Source: Silene latifolia
Taxonomy: Eukaryota > Streptophyta > Magnoliopsida > Caryophyllales > Caryophyllaceae
NCBI RefSeq assembly: GCF_048544455.1
Contig: NC_133532.1
Location: 89,111,156-89,175,155, forward strand
DNA length: 64,000 bases
Reading direction: 5' to 3'
Shown here: positions 9,993 through 22,400 of the stretch, one piece after another
Layout of the letters: each line of letters opens with the position of its first letter
Numbering within the stretch: the stretch's first letter is position 1
Notes under the pieces: generated by a model
What the model saw: the letters and a program-made list of their open reading frames with translations, nothing else
Told to the model about the DNA's origin: nothing
Databases searched by the model: none
Program-made: the position numbers and the translations under genes

Positions 9993-12374
9993 ATGGATTC
10001 CAAGTATCTTAAGTGTCCCGTCTTTGATGGGAAAAATTATGGACTTTGGAAAAACATGATGACACACTACATAAAAGGACATGATTGGGAGTGCTGGACG
10101 ATTATAAATAACGGACCACATAAAAGTTTGGTCGCATCTTCGGAAGGCACTACCTATGAGAAAAAGGAAGAAGACTATATTGAGGCTGATTACAAGAAGG
10201 CTGAGAAAAACTCAAAAGCAATAAGCCTGTTACAAAACGGCATGACATCAACAGAATTCGATCGTTTTTCTTCTTGCACTTCGGCCAAGGAAATATGGGA
10301 TGGTCTTGAGTTGTCCTATGAAGGAACGTCGGCTGTTAGGAAATATCGTATTGACTTGCTGATTCAAAAATATGAACTCTTTAGAATGGAAAAGAATGAA
10401 TCTCTTGATAGCATGTCAGCACGATTTTCCACTATAGTCAATGAGCTTAAGAATCTTGGGAAAACCTTTAACTCCGAGGATATTGCTAGAAAAGTACTTA
10501 GGAGTCTAACCAAGAAATGGCGTCCCAAGGTCACGATTATGGAAGAAGTCAGAGATCTCACTTCTCTTCCTTATGCAGAACTTATTGGTGCTCTCATGGC
10601 TCATGAACTCGTCTTGGAAGATGATGAGGCCGAGGCCAGTAACACTAAGAGCATGGCTTTACAAGCTTCTGCTAAGGAAGAAGAAGATGTTGAAATAGAG
10701 GGCGAAACGGTTTTGTTTGCTAAAAGATTTAACAAACGCATCTTCAGAAATAAGCAAGCAAAATCGTTCAACAACAATAACAACAAGTTCTCTAATAAGA
10801 AAACTTCTGAGTCAAAGAATACGTTTGCTAATAGAGGATGCTTCTAGTGTGGAGAATCGAGTCATATGATTAAGGATTGTCCCACATGGGAGAAAATTAA
10901 AGATAAAGCAAAACATGAGAAGACCAAGAAGGAATTCAAGCAAGTGATGATGGCATCTTGCTGGGGAGATCTTGACCCTGAGGACGACGAAGCATCAGAA
11001 GAAGAAGAAGTTGTTAAACTATGTCTAAGCAACGTCGGTCTTGACCTCTTCTCAGACAATGATAAAGATAGCGTGGACTCCTACTGCTGCTTCCTAGGAG
11101 ATTCCGATTCAGAAGAAGAAGAAGAGGTAAGTTATCTTGAACTTAAGAAAAGTGTTCAGAAATTGCCCAAGAATGCTTTAATTGAATATTTTGAGCAATC
11201 TGTTGATAAGTGTCACGAACAAGAGATGGAACTGAAAGACTTGAAAGAACAAATTCTCGATATTGCTGAAGAGAATCATCTCCTTAAAGCAAAGGCCAAA
11301 AAGATCAAATCTAAAGTTACAACTAATATGGCTACAACTTCAGATACGACAAATGCTGAGAAGAAGGCTCTTGAGTCTAAAGTTATAGCTAATGAAGCTA
11401 TAACCTCAGACCTGAAACTCAACATTAAGCATCTTCAAGCCAAAGTTATAGCTAGTGAAGCTATAACATTGGAATTGAGGAAAGTCAAAGAGCTTCTTGA
11501 GTCCAAGGCTACGGCTAGAGAAGCCGTGATCTCAGATCAAAAGAAGGAGATTGAATCTCTAACTCAGAAATTAAAGGAATCTAAAACCGTTCTTTCAAAT
11601 ACTAAAAGAACGCGTACTGAGACGGTACGAGTTCTCAATGACAGATTCCAGAACTTTCGTGACAATTATGAAGAGACTCACCCTCCCAAGGTCGTAGAGT
11701 CAGACCATTCCAAATGCAATAAAGAAATAGAGTCCTTAAAAGAATTACTCTTGCATGCTAGAAACGTTCACGAGAAATGGGAAGGTAGCACACGTGTCCT
11801 AAATTTCCTAACTGAGCAATCAGATAATAACATGAAAATGGGATTAGGACATGAGTGCTATGGTCGTAGAGATCACTCTAAATGCAAATCAACCCCTTCC
11901 GAACGAGATTTCAGAAGGAGAAAATATACGTATTTACCAGAATATTTGATTTGTAATTATTGTGGTCATACTGGACATATACAAGAAAATTGTGTCAAAT
12001 ATGCTCAGGATTTAAGAAAAGGAATCAATTTTATTAAAGCATCTGACACTATTTTGGAGGATAATGATTCTACCCCATCAGAACCAAGTACAAGTGAAGA
12101 ACGCAACAATGATCATCGTTGGTTCTACTATATGAGCTTTGATTTCAAGAAGGCTAACAAATCAAAACAAACACCTAAATCTAAAGAGCCCTTCAAAACC
12201 AAAGCTCCTCCAAAACAACCTGAAAGACCACGACATAAGGAACCCACAACTAAACCTAAGACGGTTCCTAAACAAACCCATTCGTCTCCAAAACGAAAAG
12301 TTATAAAAAGGGTTTGGGTTAGAAAAGATCTAGTTTTTAGAGTGACTAACGTCAAAGGACCCAACTTAGCTTAG
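9993..12374 (+). pseudogene. Element S gag (Sirevirus type), nonsense mutations
   Basis: The chosen start at 9993 (MDSKYLKCPVFDGKNYGLWK) is the usual copia gag N-terminus; the ATG at 9885 only extends into leader. The capsid region (FDRFSSCTSAKEIWDGL, LGKTFNSEDIARKVLRSL) is followed by a first zinc knuckle (CF-stop-CGESSHMIKDC), where the knuckle Gln codon is TAG at 10845-10847. After it come an acidic stretch, a coiled-coil-like Lys/Glu-rich segment with repeated KVIANEAIT-type peptides, and a second knuckle CNYCGHTGHIQENC. The basic Pro/Lys-rich end reads GPNLA and then TAG where related elements have Trp. A gag of about 790 codons with two knuckles is typical of Sireviruses. It packages element RNA in virus-like particles in the family; here it is broken. 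Confidence 0.88.
11313..11535 (+). repeat. GTTATAGC-type inverted repeats within S gag coding
   Basis: Two good copies at 11379-11405 and 11442-11470, and two degenerate copies near 11313-11340 and 11507-11535. They encode the repeated peptide K-V-I-A-N/S-E-A-I-T. The nucleotide palindrome matches the LTR hairpins, so the peptide repeat may be a by-product of the DNA/RNA motif. Confidence 0.75.
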
Positions 12375-12400
12375 GTACCTAAAAACTGTATCTAATTATC

Positions 12401-12733
12401 TTGCAGGTTGTGGTGAAAGAAAATAACTTATGGTACCTTGATAGTGGATGCTCAAGGCACATGACTGGAGATGTAAATTTATTTCTTTCACTTGAACCTT
12501 TCGATGGAGGTAAGGTCACATTTGGCGACAACAAGAAGGGTAAGATCATCGGTGTTGGTAAAGTTGAAATATCCTCTTCTCATGCTATCAGTGATGTTTA
12601 TCTTGTTAGTGGTCTCAAACACAATTTACTGAGTATCTCTCAATTATGCGACAAAGGAAATAAAGTTGTCTTTCATTCAGATTCTTGTCGAATAATAATT
12701 GAAGGAACAAGTAGTGTTGTGTTTGAAGGATAA
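12401..12733 (+). pseudogene. Element S pol: protease
   Basis: Reads NNLWYLDSGCSRHMTG, the copia aspartic protease active site (D-S-G-C), followed by FLSLEPFDGGKVTFGDNKKG and LKHNLLSISQLCDKG. It is in a different frame from the end of gag; stops lie between them, and I infer the ancestral gag-pol was one ORF. It ends at an in-frame TAA (12731-12733) that interrupts an otherwise continuous reading into RRNVYMIDL. The role in the family is polyprotein cleavage. Confidence 0.88.
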
Positions 12734-12751
12734 CATAGAAGGAATGTTTAT

Positions 12752-13589
12752 ATGATTGATCTAAATAATATTCCTACTAATTCATTCACATGCATGAAAG
12801 TAACGACAGATGATCCGTGCCTTTGGCACAAACGATTTGCTCACATAAATTCAACAACGTTGAATAAGCTAAAGAAATGGGATTTGGTTGAAGGACTTCC
12901 TTCAATCAAATTCGATCAAGAAACATTATGTGATTCGTGTGCTCGTTGCAAACATGTGAGATCATCATTCAAACCCAAGAGAATGGTATGTACCAAGGAA
13001 CCACTAGAACCCGTGCATATGGATCTTTGTGGCCTAATGAAGGTAAGAAGCAGAGGTGCATCCAGGTATGTCTTCGTTCTAGTTGATGATTATTCTAGAT
13101 ATGTTTGGCCTATATTTCTCAATTCAAAGGATGAAACTTTCGAAGAGTTTGCAGTTCTAATGAAGCTTGCCCAAAATAAGTATAAATCAAAATTAGTTTC
13201 CATTCGTACGGATCATGGCACCGAATTTGATAATCATGCATTTATAGAATATTGTAGGGATAATGGTGTTGGGCATAACTTCTCAGCACCACGAACCCCA
13301 CAACAAAACGGTGTTGTTAAGCGTATGAATTGAACATTGGAGGATATGGCACGCATGATGTTGTTATGTAGCAGTCTACCTCGAAATTTCTTGGCTTAAG
13401 CTATTAGTACTGCATGCTATGTTCATAATCGAGCTTTGATTAGACCCATTCTAAAAGAAGACTCCTTATGAGCTTCTTAGGGGACGTAAACCTAACATAT
13501 CACATCTACGTTGCTTCGGGAGTAAATGTTTTGTCCATAATAATGGCAAAAATAGATTAAGCAAATTTGATCCCAGAAGTGACGAAGCG
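12752..13589 (+). pseudogene. Element S pol: integrase, catalytic Glu lost
   Basis: GAG-pre-integrase zinc-binding part: LWHKRFAHIN...CDSCARCK (H-H-C-C pattern). Integrase core: first Asp in HMDLCGLM, second Asp in IRTDHGTEF. The third acidic residue, normally in QQNGVVERKN, is Lys here (QQNGVVKRMN), and a TGA follows at 13331. Another stop (LA-stop-AIST) and a frameshift near 13450 come next, then [12 protein letters not shown] and [14 protein letters not shown] of the integrase C-terminal region. The enzyme would join element cDNA to genomic DNA. This copy is dead by both active-site change and truncation. Confidence 0.87.
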
Positions 13590-15723
13590 GTGTTTGTCGG
13601 TTATTCTAATCATAGTAAAGCATATAAGGTTTTCAATAAGAGAACCTTATGCATCGAAGAAAGTGTTCATGTTGTTTTTGATGAGAATAATATGTTTGAC
13701 AAAGCTGAACAGGATGAGGAAGAAGATTTGAACGAACCTAATTTCCGACTTTCCAGGGATGAACTTCCAGAATTGGATGAAGTAGATAAAGAAATTGAGA
13801 GCACAAATGATGAACAAGGAAGCCCTTCGAATGATAAAGAAAAGAGAACTGAGAGTTTTGTTCATGATACTAAAATCTCTTCTCAATCTAAGAAATTGGA
13901 GGATAAAGTTATAACTGATGAAGCTATAACTTCAACTCCAAATCAACAAATTAGATCCAATGTTATAACTGATTCTGTTATAACTCCAGGATTGGATTCA
14001 GGGGGAACAAGGCTTGAACCCCAATCATTCAATGAAGGCGAGACTAGTTCAGATGAAGATGTGCCTCATGTTTCTAAGAAATGGAAATATAAGGATTCTC
14101 ATCCAATGGAAACCATCCTAGGAAATTTGAATGAAGGTGTTCGAACTCGTAGAAGACTTAACAACTTTTGTTCGTTCTACTCTTTTCTCTCAACCATTGA
14201 GCCTACAAACATTAAAGAAGCACTTGCCGAACCAGATTGGATCGTTGCTATGCAAGAAGAACTCCAACAGTTCGAACGGAACAAAGTGTGGCATTTGGTT
14301 CCAAGACCTAAAGACCGAACGGTTATCGGTACGAGATGCGTCTTTAGAAACAAGTTGGACGATACAGGAGTTATTGTACGAAATAAAGCTAGATTGGTTG
14401 TACAAGGGTATAATCAACAAGAAGGAATTGACTATGATGAGACCTTCGCCCCTGTAGCCAGACTTGAGGCTATTAGATTGTTAATAGCTTTTGTTGCTCA
14501 TAAGGGAATCAAACTTTATCAAATGGACAATAAGACAGCATTTCTTAACGATTATTTGAACGAAGAGGTTTTTGTGGAACAACCTCCAGGATTTCTCGAT
14601 AGCAAGTTTCAAAACCATGTTTTCAAATTAGATAAAGCATTATATGGTTTGAAACAAGCTCCGAGGTCATGGTACGACAGATTGCCAAAATATCTTCTTG
14701 AAAGTGGTTTTAAAAGAGGATCTGTCGACAAAACCCTATTTCTGAAAACTGAGGATTCCGATTTATTAGTTGTACAAATATACGTTGACGATATTATTTT
14801 TGGTTCAACTAATAATCGTTTATGTAAGTAGTTTTCAGATTTAATGACCTCAGAATTCGAGATGAGCATGATGGGAGAACTCAAGTTCTTCCTTGGACTC
14901 CAGATTCAACAGACTTCTGAAGGAATTATGATACACCAACAAAAATACATCAAGGAGCTAATCAAGAAATTCGGTATGGAAAATTCTAATTCTAAGACAA
15001 CTCCTATGGGTACTGAGATGAAGTTGACTTTGGATGAAAACGGTAAGTCTGTCGATGAGACGGCTTATCGAGGTATGATTGGCTCACTTCTTTATTTAAC
15101 TGCAAGTCATCCGGATATTATGTTTAGTGTATGCGTATGTGCTCGGTTTCAATCGTGCCCTAAAGAATCGCATATGATTGCAGTTAAAAGAATCTTGAAG
15201 TATTTAATTGGTACATCTAATTTATATCTGTGGTATCCTCTTGAGTGTAATTTCGATCTCATAGGGTATTCAGATGCAGATTATGCGGGTTGTTCACTTG
15301 ACAGAAAAAGTACTTCCGGCATAGCCATGTTTGTTAAACCGTGTATCATTACATGGGGGGTCAAAGAAGCAATCCGTTGCGTTATCTACTACTGATGCCG
15401 AATACATTGCCGCTGGGTTGGTATGTTCTCAACTTTTATGGCTTAAGGAACAATTATGTGATTACGGTGTTAATGTTGGGTGTATACCTATTTTATGTGA
15501 TAACACGAGTGCTATAATTATATCTAAGAACCCTGCGCAGCACTCACGGACTAAGCATATAGACATTAGACATCATTTTCTACGTGATCATGTAGATAAG
15601 GGCAACATAAGACTTGAATTTTGTAGCACAGAAAAACAATGGGCTGCCATTTTTACCAAAGCATTGGCTAGAGAACGTTTTGAGATTTTACGGTTGGAAA
15701 TTGGTTTAATCGGTGGCACCTAA
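13590..15723 (+). pseudogene. Element S pol: reverse transcriptase and RNase H
   Basis: Begins with the integrase tail ([15 protein letters not shown]) and an acidic linker carrying two more copies of the palindromic motif (KVITDEAIT at about 13902, NVITDSVIT at about 13960). Copia RT follows: [81 protein letters not shown] and the catalytic YVDD in [17 protein letters not shown] at 14829-14831 interrupts it. The reading resumes with EFEMSMMGELKFFLGLQI and RNase H motifs (GYSDADYAG, TTDAEY, CDNTSA, HIDIRHHFLRD). A G-run near 15351-15356 shifts frame between the RNase H parts. The last codons are GLIGGT at 15723. Confidence 0.9.
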
Positions 15724-16209
15724 ACTTATCACAAATATTTTACTCTCCGTATGACTGACTAAACTTGACGAGATTGTATGACTGTGTCCGTATTTTTCGT
15801 TGCAAGTTTATTTATGTCAAAAGTTATTTTATAATATGAGAATATTCCATTTTCTAGTCATGTGTATCTTAAGTTTTATTACGAACCAAAAAGTCGTATC
15901 ATATTGCTTCTGTAATCTTGCCTTAATCGAAATTCTCCACCATAATTATATCTCTTGCCATATCTTATCATATCTTTTAAACAATCTACCCTAACCACTT
16001 GTTTCATCTTTTGGTAAGTAAATAAAAAAAAGGGTAAATTTCTTTACCTACTTCCACACGCCACCCCCACATTCCTTATTTCCCTTAAACTCTTTTACCA
16101 TTAACGCTCCCCATAAATACCCACCTCCCACCGTCACAATCAAAACACAACACCCAAAGATTTTCTTTTTAGACTTTTCTACACACAACCTCCAAAATCA
16201 ATCATCATC
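15724..16209 (+). other. Spacer between pol and env-like ORF of S
   Basis: A/T-rich non-coding sequence of 486 bp with no motif I recognise. In SIRE-type elements an env-like protein would need a spliced or separate RNA; a run of C/T at 16040-16200 precedes the next ATG, but no splice acceptor could be chosen confidently. Confidence 0.5.
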
Positions 16210-17838
16210 ATGACTCCTCCCTCAACTCGCTTCCACTCACACTCAACTCGGTCAACAACTCAGACCGGGTGCTCCAAATCACCATGCAACAAAACCTATG
16301 TCCCTCTCAAAACTCCCTCACCTTCATCAAACCTAAAACCAACTAACCCCGATCATAATCGGGTTGATCCTAACTTAGAAGGGAAAAGACGAAAGTTAAA
16401 TAAAGGGAAAAAGAAGGCCGTAGGGTTTGAAGGTTCGGTGGAAGAAACCGAGGTTGTGGCTACTCAAGAAGGTCATCAAAGGGCAATGTTTCGAGAGTAT
16501 ATGCCGAATGCAACATCAACGGGGCTTGATAAGCTTCAACTCACCGCGGATGAGAGAACCCGCGTTAACTATGTTATGCGGTATGGTATTCATGGTGGTC
16601 GTTCCTACTCCGACAAATGGTATGGAAAAATCGAAGCTTTACAATTCCTTAGGGATTTCTTGCATTTTCAAGAATGGAAGAAAGTTTGTTCCTTTGTTGG
16701 TCCGGTTTATCCTATTGAGGTAATCCCATTTTACTCTTCCGTCTCCGTAAAAAATAACGTGTTGCATGCGGTGGTGAATGATTCCGAAGTCAAAATCTCC
16801 CTTGCCAATTTTTTTACTCTGTTTTCGGTCCCTGATGATAGGATCGAAATAAATCCGAGTGCGGAATGGGGAGATGTGACGGAGGAATAAAAGCTTAAAA
16901 TTAAGAAGTCGTTTGATGTTGATGCTACGGGGTCAAGTAATATGCTTGCGGGGTCGTTCGCTCCAAAATTGAAATTGTTTCTTAATTTTCTTTGGAACAC
17001 GGTTGTTCCGAGGAGGGGTGGTCGTGATAAATTGTCGAGTTATGAGATGGTATTGATGTCTAAGTGGCTTGAAGGGTCCAAAGTTAGTCTTCCTCGTCTC
17101 GTGTTTCATAAAATCGTTCAAAAAAGTATTTCCGTCACTGAGGAAAAGTTCTATTCTACTTTGGATTTGCCATATGGTATGTGGGTCTCTCAGCTTTTAG
17201 AAAACAAAGGGGTAATTGGGACTTCTAGCTATGGTGTAAAGGTGAAAGATGAGATGTGTGACACTAATCTTAAATTTATGAAGATTGGTGCAATTGGACC
17301 CGATTTGGTGTTTTTGGCGAAAGGGAATGTCGTGGACAAATCGTCGGATGTGGTGTCAGTTGTTGAACAAAAGTTGGACTTGTTTATGGCAAGTATTTGT
17401 GAAAAAATGGATGCACAAAATAAGATGGTTGCGGAATTGGTCTTGGGTTTGGGTCAAGACAGGAATGGGGCTTTGGGTTCGAAAGGTTCGGATCTTGCCG
17501 AGGTCTTGTCTTATTTGCATGAGTTGGAAGCTCGGGTTGATGCTATGGCTCAGGATGCGGCTACGGCGGCTAAGAAGTGTGTCCGTCATTTCGGGTCCCT
17601 GGCTAATTTAGCTAGTCAAGGAGGGGCAATATGGCGTGAAGGGAAGGCTATGAATGAGGATATGCGGGTTGTTTACGAGGCTACTAAAGCCTTGTCTTTG
17701 AAAGTGCTCAATTTCGAGAGGTGTCTCACGGCACAAGCTAACCATGTCCGCTCATGCTTTGATCGTCTTGACTCTCTTGAGTTTAGGACCCGTCCCGGTT
17801 ATGTGAACCCGAATGTCGTGAAACGTGACTACCCTTAA
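16210..17838 (+). pseudogene. Env-position ORF of element S, one in-frame stop
   Basis: One reading frame of 542 codons from ATG 16210, broken by a single TAA at 16888-16890. The first part is Ser/Thr/Pro-rich and basic. A globular part follows (QFLRDFLHFQEWKKVCSFVG, VIPFYSSVSVKNNVLHAVV, VKISLANFFTLFSVPDDRIE) that resembles the plant-transposon protein domain seen downstream of pol in Athila and SIRE elements. The C-terminal third (VEQKLDLFMASICEKMDAQN, LHELEARVDAMAQDAATAA) is predicted to form coiled coils. No signal peptide or clear transmembrane helix is visible, so 'env-like' refers to position only. The function is unknown. Confidence 0.65.
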
Positions 17839-18335
17839 CCCGTCCTCATCCTTACCTTGCTTTTCTTTTTCTTAGACTTTCTTTTTTGAATAATTGTCTA
17901 ATTCGGCCCTTTTGGCTTGCTCTTCCATTCGGCCCATTTGGCTTTATCCCTTGTCTTCTTATTCGGCCCAATTGGCAATTAGACTACCTTGGTTTGTAGT
18001 ACTCTTATTTTATATTTGGAATGCTTTATGTAGATTATTTTCTCGTTTTATAATCTTTCTTTGCATGATTAATACGTGTCTAGATCTATATCATTCTAGT
18101 TGTTTTATGTCTTTTCTCGTCTTTTCGATGATGTCAAGAGGGGGAAGAAAATTATCGTGACTTTAGTATTTGCCTAAGCTTGCTCCTTGTCATAACCTTT
18201 AATCTCTTAAGGTCCTTAGATTCTATACTTTGTATATTAGTGTATTGTTCTTGTGTTTGACTGACTATGACTTTTATAGTATTATGTTGAGCGGGAACAT
18301 CCTCTTAATCACAAATCGTAAGAGACTTGTCATCA
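17839..18335 (+). other. 3' untranslated part of S with ATTCGGCCC repeats
   Basis: Non-coding. Three copies of ATTCGGCCCNNTTGGC lie at about 17900-17975, roughly 30 bp apart; the middle is close to palindromic. An MSRGGRK-type short ORF here was not called. Confidence 0.55.
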
Positions 18336-18353
18336 TAAAAAAAAGGGGGAATT
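18336..18353 (+). promoter_or_regulatory. Polypurine tract of element S
   Basis: A run of A followed by GGGGGAATT directly before the 3' LTR start TGTTGG. It would prime plus-strand DNA synthesis. Confidence 0.85.
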
Positions 18354-19443
18354 TGTTGGACCATATAGATATATGATTAAGTTTTGATAATGACAAGTGT
18401 GTGTCTCATTTTATATATACTCTTGCTCGTAATCGTTTGTTTAGTATTTGTTAGATTGACTTAGGTTTACAAGTTTAGCAAGTAATGTTATAGCATTTTT
18501 AGCTATAACATTGAAGATTTGTGAAGCATCATTCAAGTAATGTTATAGCAGCTTGAGCTATAACATTCAAGATTCTTAAAGCATCATAGTAACTGTAACA
18601 AGTTTCAAGTATGATGATCACTTAAGCAAAAGGCTAGATCAAGTCTTCAATAAGCTCAAGATGAAGAGCTTTTGGTCAAGATAAAGAGAAGATTCTATCA
18701 CTGAAGATCTCCGGGAAGATTAGCTAGTGTAGGTCTTCATCTAATGACGGTATCTTAAGAAGAGAATATTTGGAAGGTAAAGTTATAGCTATTTCACCTA
18801 TAACTTTACTTACCAAACTTAAAGTTATAGTTGTTTCTACTATAACTTTGGGTAGCATTTTAATAGCATGATTTTAATAGTTTTAAAATCATTTTTCAAA
18901 GGATAAAACTCTTTAAACATATTTCGAAATCATTTGTATCTATAGTGGAGTTGATTTGTGGTTGTTATAATGGATAACTTGCATATCTCTATTGGTTAGT
19001 AAAACGACTTATGGGTTGTCATGCTACCTAGGGTTTGCTAGTTTATTTTAACCTAACCCTAATCCAAGAAGAGGGATTTTCGTCTAGATGGACATGGGCC
19101 TAGGGTTTCGGCCGCTGGCCTTGAATCTTTAGGGTTTACAAGTCCTCTAGTTCAAGTAACCTATCTAATTAAATCTAGCTTATATTTTTATAAGATATTC
19201 TCTTATCTTAAATATATACATGATTTAATTTGTTTACTTATCTGAAAATCTTAAAGATATAGTTATAGAAAAATAAGATTCACTTTTATCTTATTTACCT
19301 AAACTAAATATATCTTGGATTGAATTAGGAAAGAGATAGAGATTTATCTCTTGCGAGATAATCCGCCTATCTCACAGCATCCTAGGGTTTCGTGCAAACC
19401 CTAGTTCTTTCCTCTACTATAAATACATATGATCATTCCTTAT
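18354..19443 (+). repeat. 3' LTR of element S, left part
   Basis: First 1090 bp of the LTR, including the four palindromic hairpins and TATAAATA at 19418-19425. It is interrupted by element T 18 bp after the TATA box. The last 5 bp (CTTAT, 19439-19443) are the T target duplication. Confidence 0.92.
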
Positions 19444-22400
19444 TGTAGATACCCGTATCCGTCGATACTGGAATTTATAGAGAACCCGACAAACACCCGA
19501 TGATGATAGGACACATGTATTCTTTAGTTGTCATTGTCATTATTTGGAGCTCGTTTTACGATGTAGAATGGACGTCGTCGATGAAGTATTTTATTAATTT
19601 AAATGATATTTAAATTAATGTTTTTTTAGTGAGTTCATTTTATTAATTTAAATGATATTTAAATTATAGCTTTTTTTAGGTGAATTCAATTTATTTTATT
19701 TTATTTTATCTTGAATTTATTTTCCCAAGTTTATTTTATTGAAAATAAAATAAATATTTGATTTGAAAAATAATTTTTATGATTATATTTGGTTTGAAAA
19801 ATCATTTATTTTAATGTGTTAATTGATTTGAAAAATCGATTTAAAAATCGAAAAGAACTCGTTTCAACCATGTGTTTTTGAGCTCGATTTTAGCTCGGTT
19901 TTTGAGCCCGTTTTCTTTACGAGTTGGCACGAATGTCGAGTACACTAACCAACCTAGACCACTACCCATCCAACCCCAGTTCGAACCCCATAACCACGGC
20001 CCAAACCATGCCCCAAATCACCCCCAACCAGCTCGCAAAACACGAAACAGCCCCCCCTGTTTTGCAGCTCAATCCCGAGCACAAAACCCGCTCCAAACAC
20101 CACCAAAACCCGTGCCCATTAACCCTAACCCATACCCTAATATCCTACCCACATTACCTTACCTTAATCACCAAGAAAACCCCCCATACGAACCCTAGAA
20201 AACCCCCCAAAAGCTGCTGGACAGCAGCTATGCTCAGCCGAGCCCGTCTGCCTCTCCTCTCTTTTACCCTACTTTAACTCCCTATAAATACCCACTCTTC
20301 ACCATACATTCATTCCTATAAGTTCTCCATACATACAACCGTCACTTAGAAGCTTTAAACTCCAGAAACAAACCCTAATTGCCTCTCAAAAACCCTCCAC
20401 AAAACCGACTTGCAAACTGGAACAGTTTGTGTGTCCTCTTCGAAAAACAATTCGTTCCTCCATCAAACCTCCATCAAAATTCGAGTTTCTTGTTCCAAAT
20501 TAACCATAAAACATCCATCTACACATTAGACAAAGATTTCCGAGCCAAATTGCCCTTGAGAGTACACGAATTCCCTCGAAAAACAGAGTGTTATACACTC
20601 TGTTTTCGCGGCTTTTTCCTGTCTGTCCAGTTCTGTTTGTGCTCGTTTTTCGTGCCCAATAACTCAAAATGAGCAGGGATTGCTTTAAGATCTCTGTTCT
20701 CCTCTCTTTCTAGTTTTCAAAACATCTTTTAAATCGAATTTTCACCATGAAACGAGAGAGAAATCTCTGTTTGAAAGTTGCTGTCCAGATTTGCCAAAAA
20801 CGTGTTGTTTGCTTTGTTTCTTCGTCGACGACGGCCTCTCGAGATAAAATCTACCATCGATTACGACCCAAGACGGTGTCAACGATACATGTAGGTTGAG
20901 GGTGCATCAAATCCTCCTCTTTCTCCCTTTTATTTCGTTTTTTTTGTTTGTTTTTTATAGTTTGTTTTTATTCGTTTATCGTTTTTGTTTATCGGTTGTT
21001 TAATTAACTATGAAACTAGTTTAGTCCGAGTATGAGTTAAAGTACCACCATGAACACCCGCGTTGACTTGAGATGGGAAAGAAACCGCTACATCAGTCGG
21101 TCGTACACCCCCGTCTCATTTACATATCCTCGTGTTCAAGGTAGGGCATTAATAAAACGATTTCTGACTTCGTTCTTCGCTTTTGACCCCTCCTTTGTTT
21201 CGTGTGATTCGACCCACCTTAGGATCATTTACATGTTTGTATGACCTCTGATTGTTAACATATAATTTATTTAGATGACATTAGGTCAATTTAATAACCT
21301 AATTAGACACGATAGGTGGCTTCGACATAAGCTTTAAAAATCAACTGACGATTCTGTAATTTAATCGAATGCATCTCTCTTTCACCTAATTTCTCGCTAG
21401 TATAAGAGTGTGTGATTAGCACCTTCTTATTAACACTCGATGAGTTAAATTAATTAGCGAACTTGACCTAATTTGACCCCTTTTAGGCCGTGTAGAATGC
21501 ACCTTTGCGCGACATCATCTCAATCGATCAACGTCGTTTTCAACTTGTTTTCTAATTTGTTTCGAGCTCGTTTCGCAATCATTTGATCTAACTAATGAAC
21601 CTGACCTAAGACCTAGGGTAGCCGTGTTTGGTTTGGCCGTGATTTGGCTGTGTCCTTTGGTCTTTCTTGTTTCGTTTGTTTTACATCATTTGTTCTTTAT
21701 TTGTTTTGTCGCTTGTAATTTATCGTTTGTTATCGAGTTGTAATTTTCAAGTTAGTTTTCTTTTATCGAGTCAAAACCTCTTTCAAAAACCTTAGTCTTG
21801 GTTGGTTAGACGGTTGTGCCCCAATGCAAGTAAGAGCGTAGTAAATCGCATGTTGTTTAAAGCAACATGGCCCGATTTATGCTAATGCATGCTTTGGTGC
21901 GTGGCCTTATGTCTAATTCGATGAGATTAAGTGAAAGCACACATTACGAGGAGTGACCCAAGGCCGTGAGTCATGTAAGCCGTGGGCCACCCCTTTGTGC
22001 ACGTTTTCCTAGGCCGAATGGCCATGTGTCGTGTATGGTGTCGTATATAGAAATTGTATTTAGATCGAGTTGTATCTTTAATTTCTCGTTGTGTCGGCAT
22101 GAAATGCCTGGGCTGTAATAGGGTAGATCCCAACGGCTCCCCCACTCCTATCAAGCCTTGTTTGTTTGCTTTACATGTTGTTAGATAAATCAACCCACAT
22201 GCTAAATTACAACTTTGACAAAGTTAGTTTAGTTGCATCTAAAACGACATAGAAATTGTTGTCACATGTTAGGGTTTTAAAAACGATGTTTGCATATCAT
22301 ATATCGTAGTAGCTATGACCTTGTATGAAATCCGACACTTGACTTAGTAGAGGCCGTTATTGACGGGCGGGGTTAGGTTTCCTTATGGGCTTCCTAACAC

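Noticed and set aside
19872-20672. ORFs in the T LTR (also 28674-29522) with Pro/Thr-rich proteins
   Set aside because: They recur only because LTRs are duplicated, include frame-changing differences between copies, overlap the promoter region and show no domain.
21927-22193. 88-aa minus-strand ORF conserved at 30717-30983
   Set aside because: Conserved as part of the LTR pair; no domain and antisense to the element.
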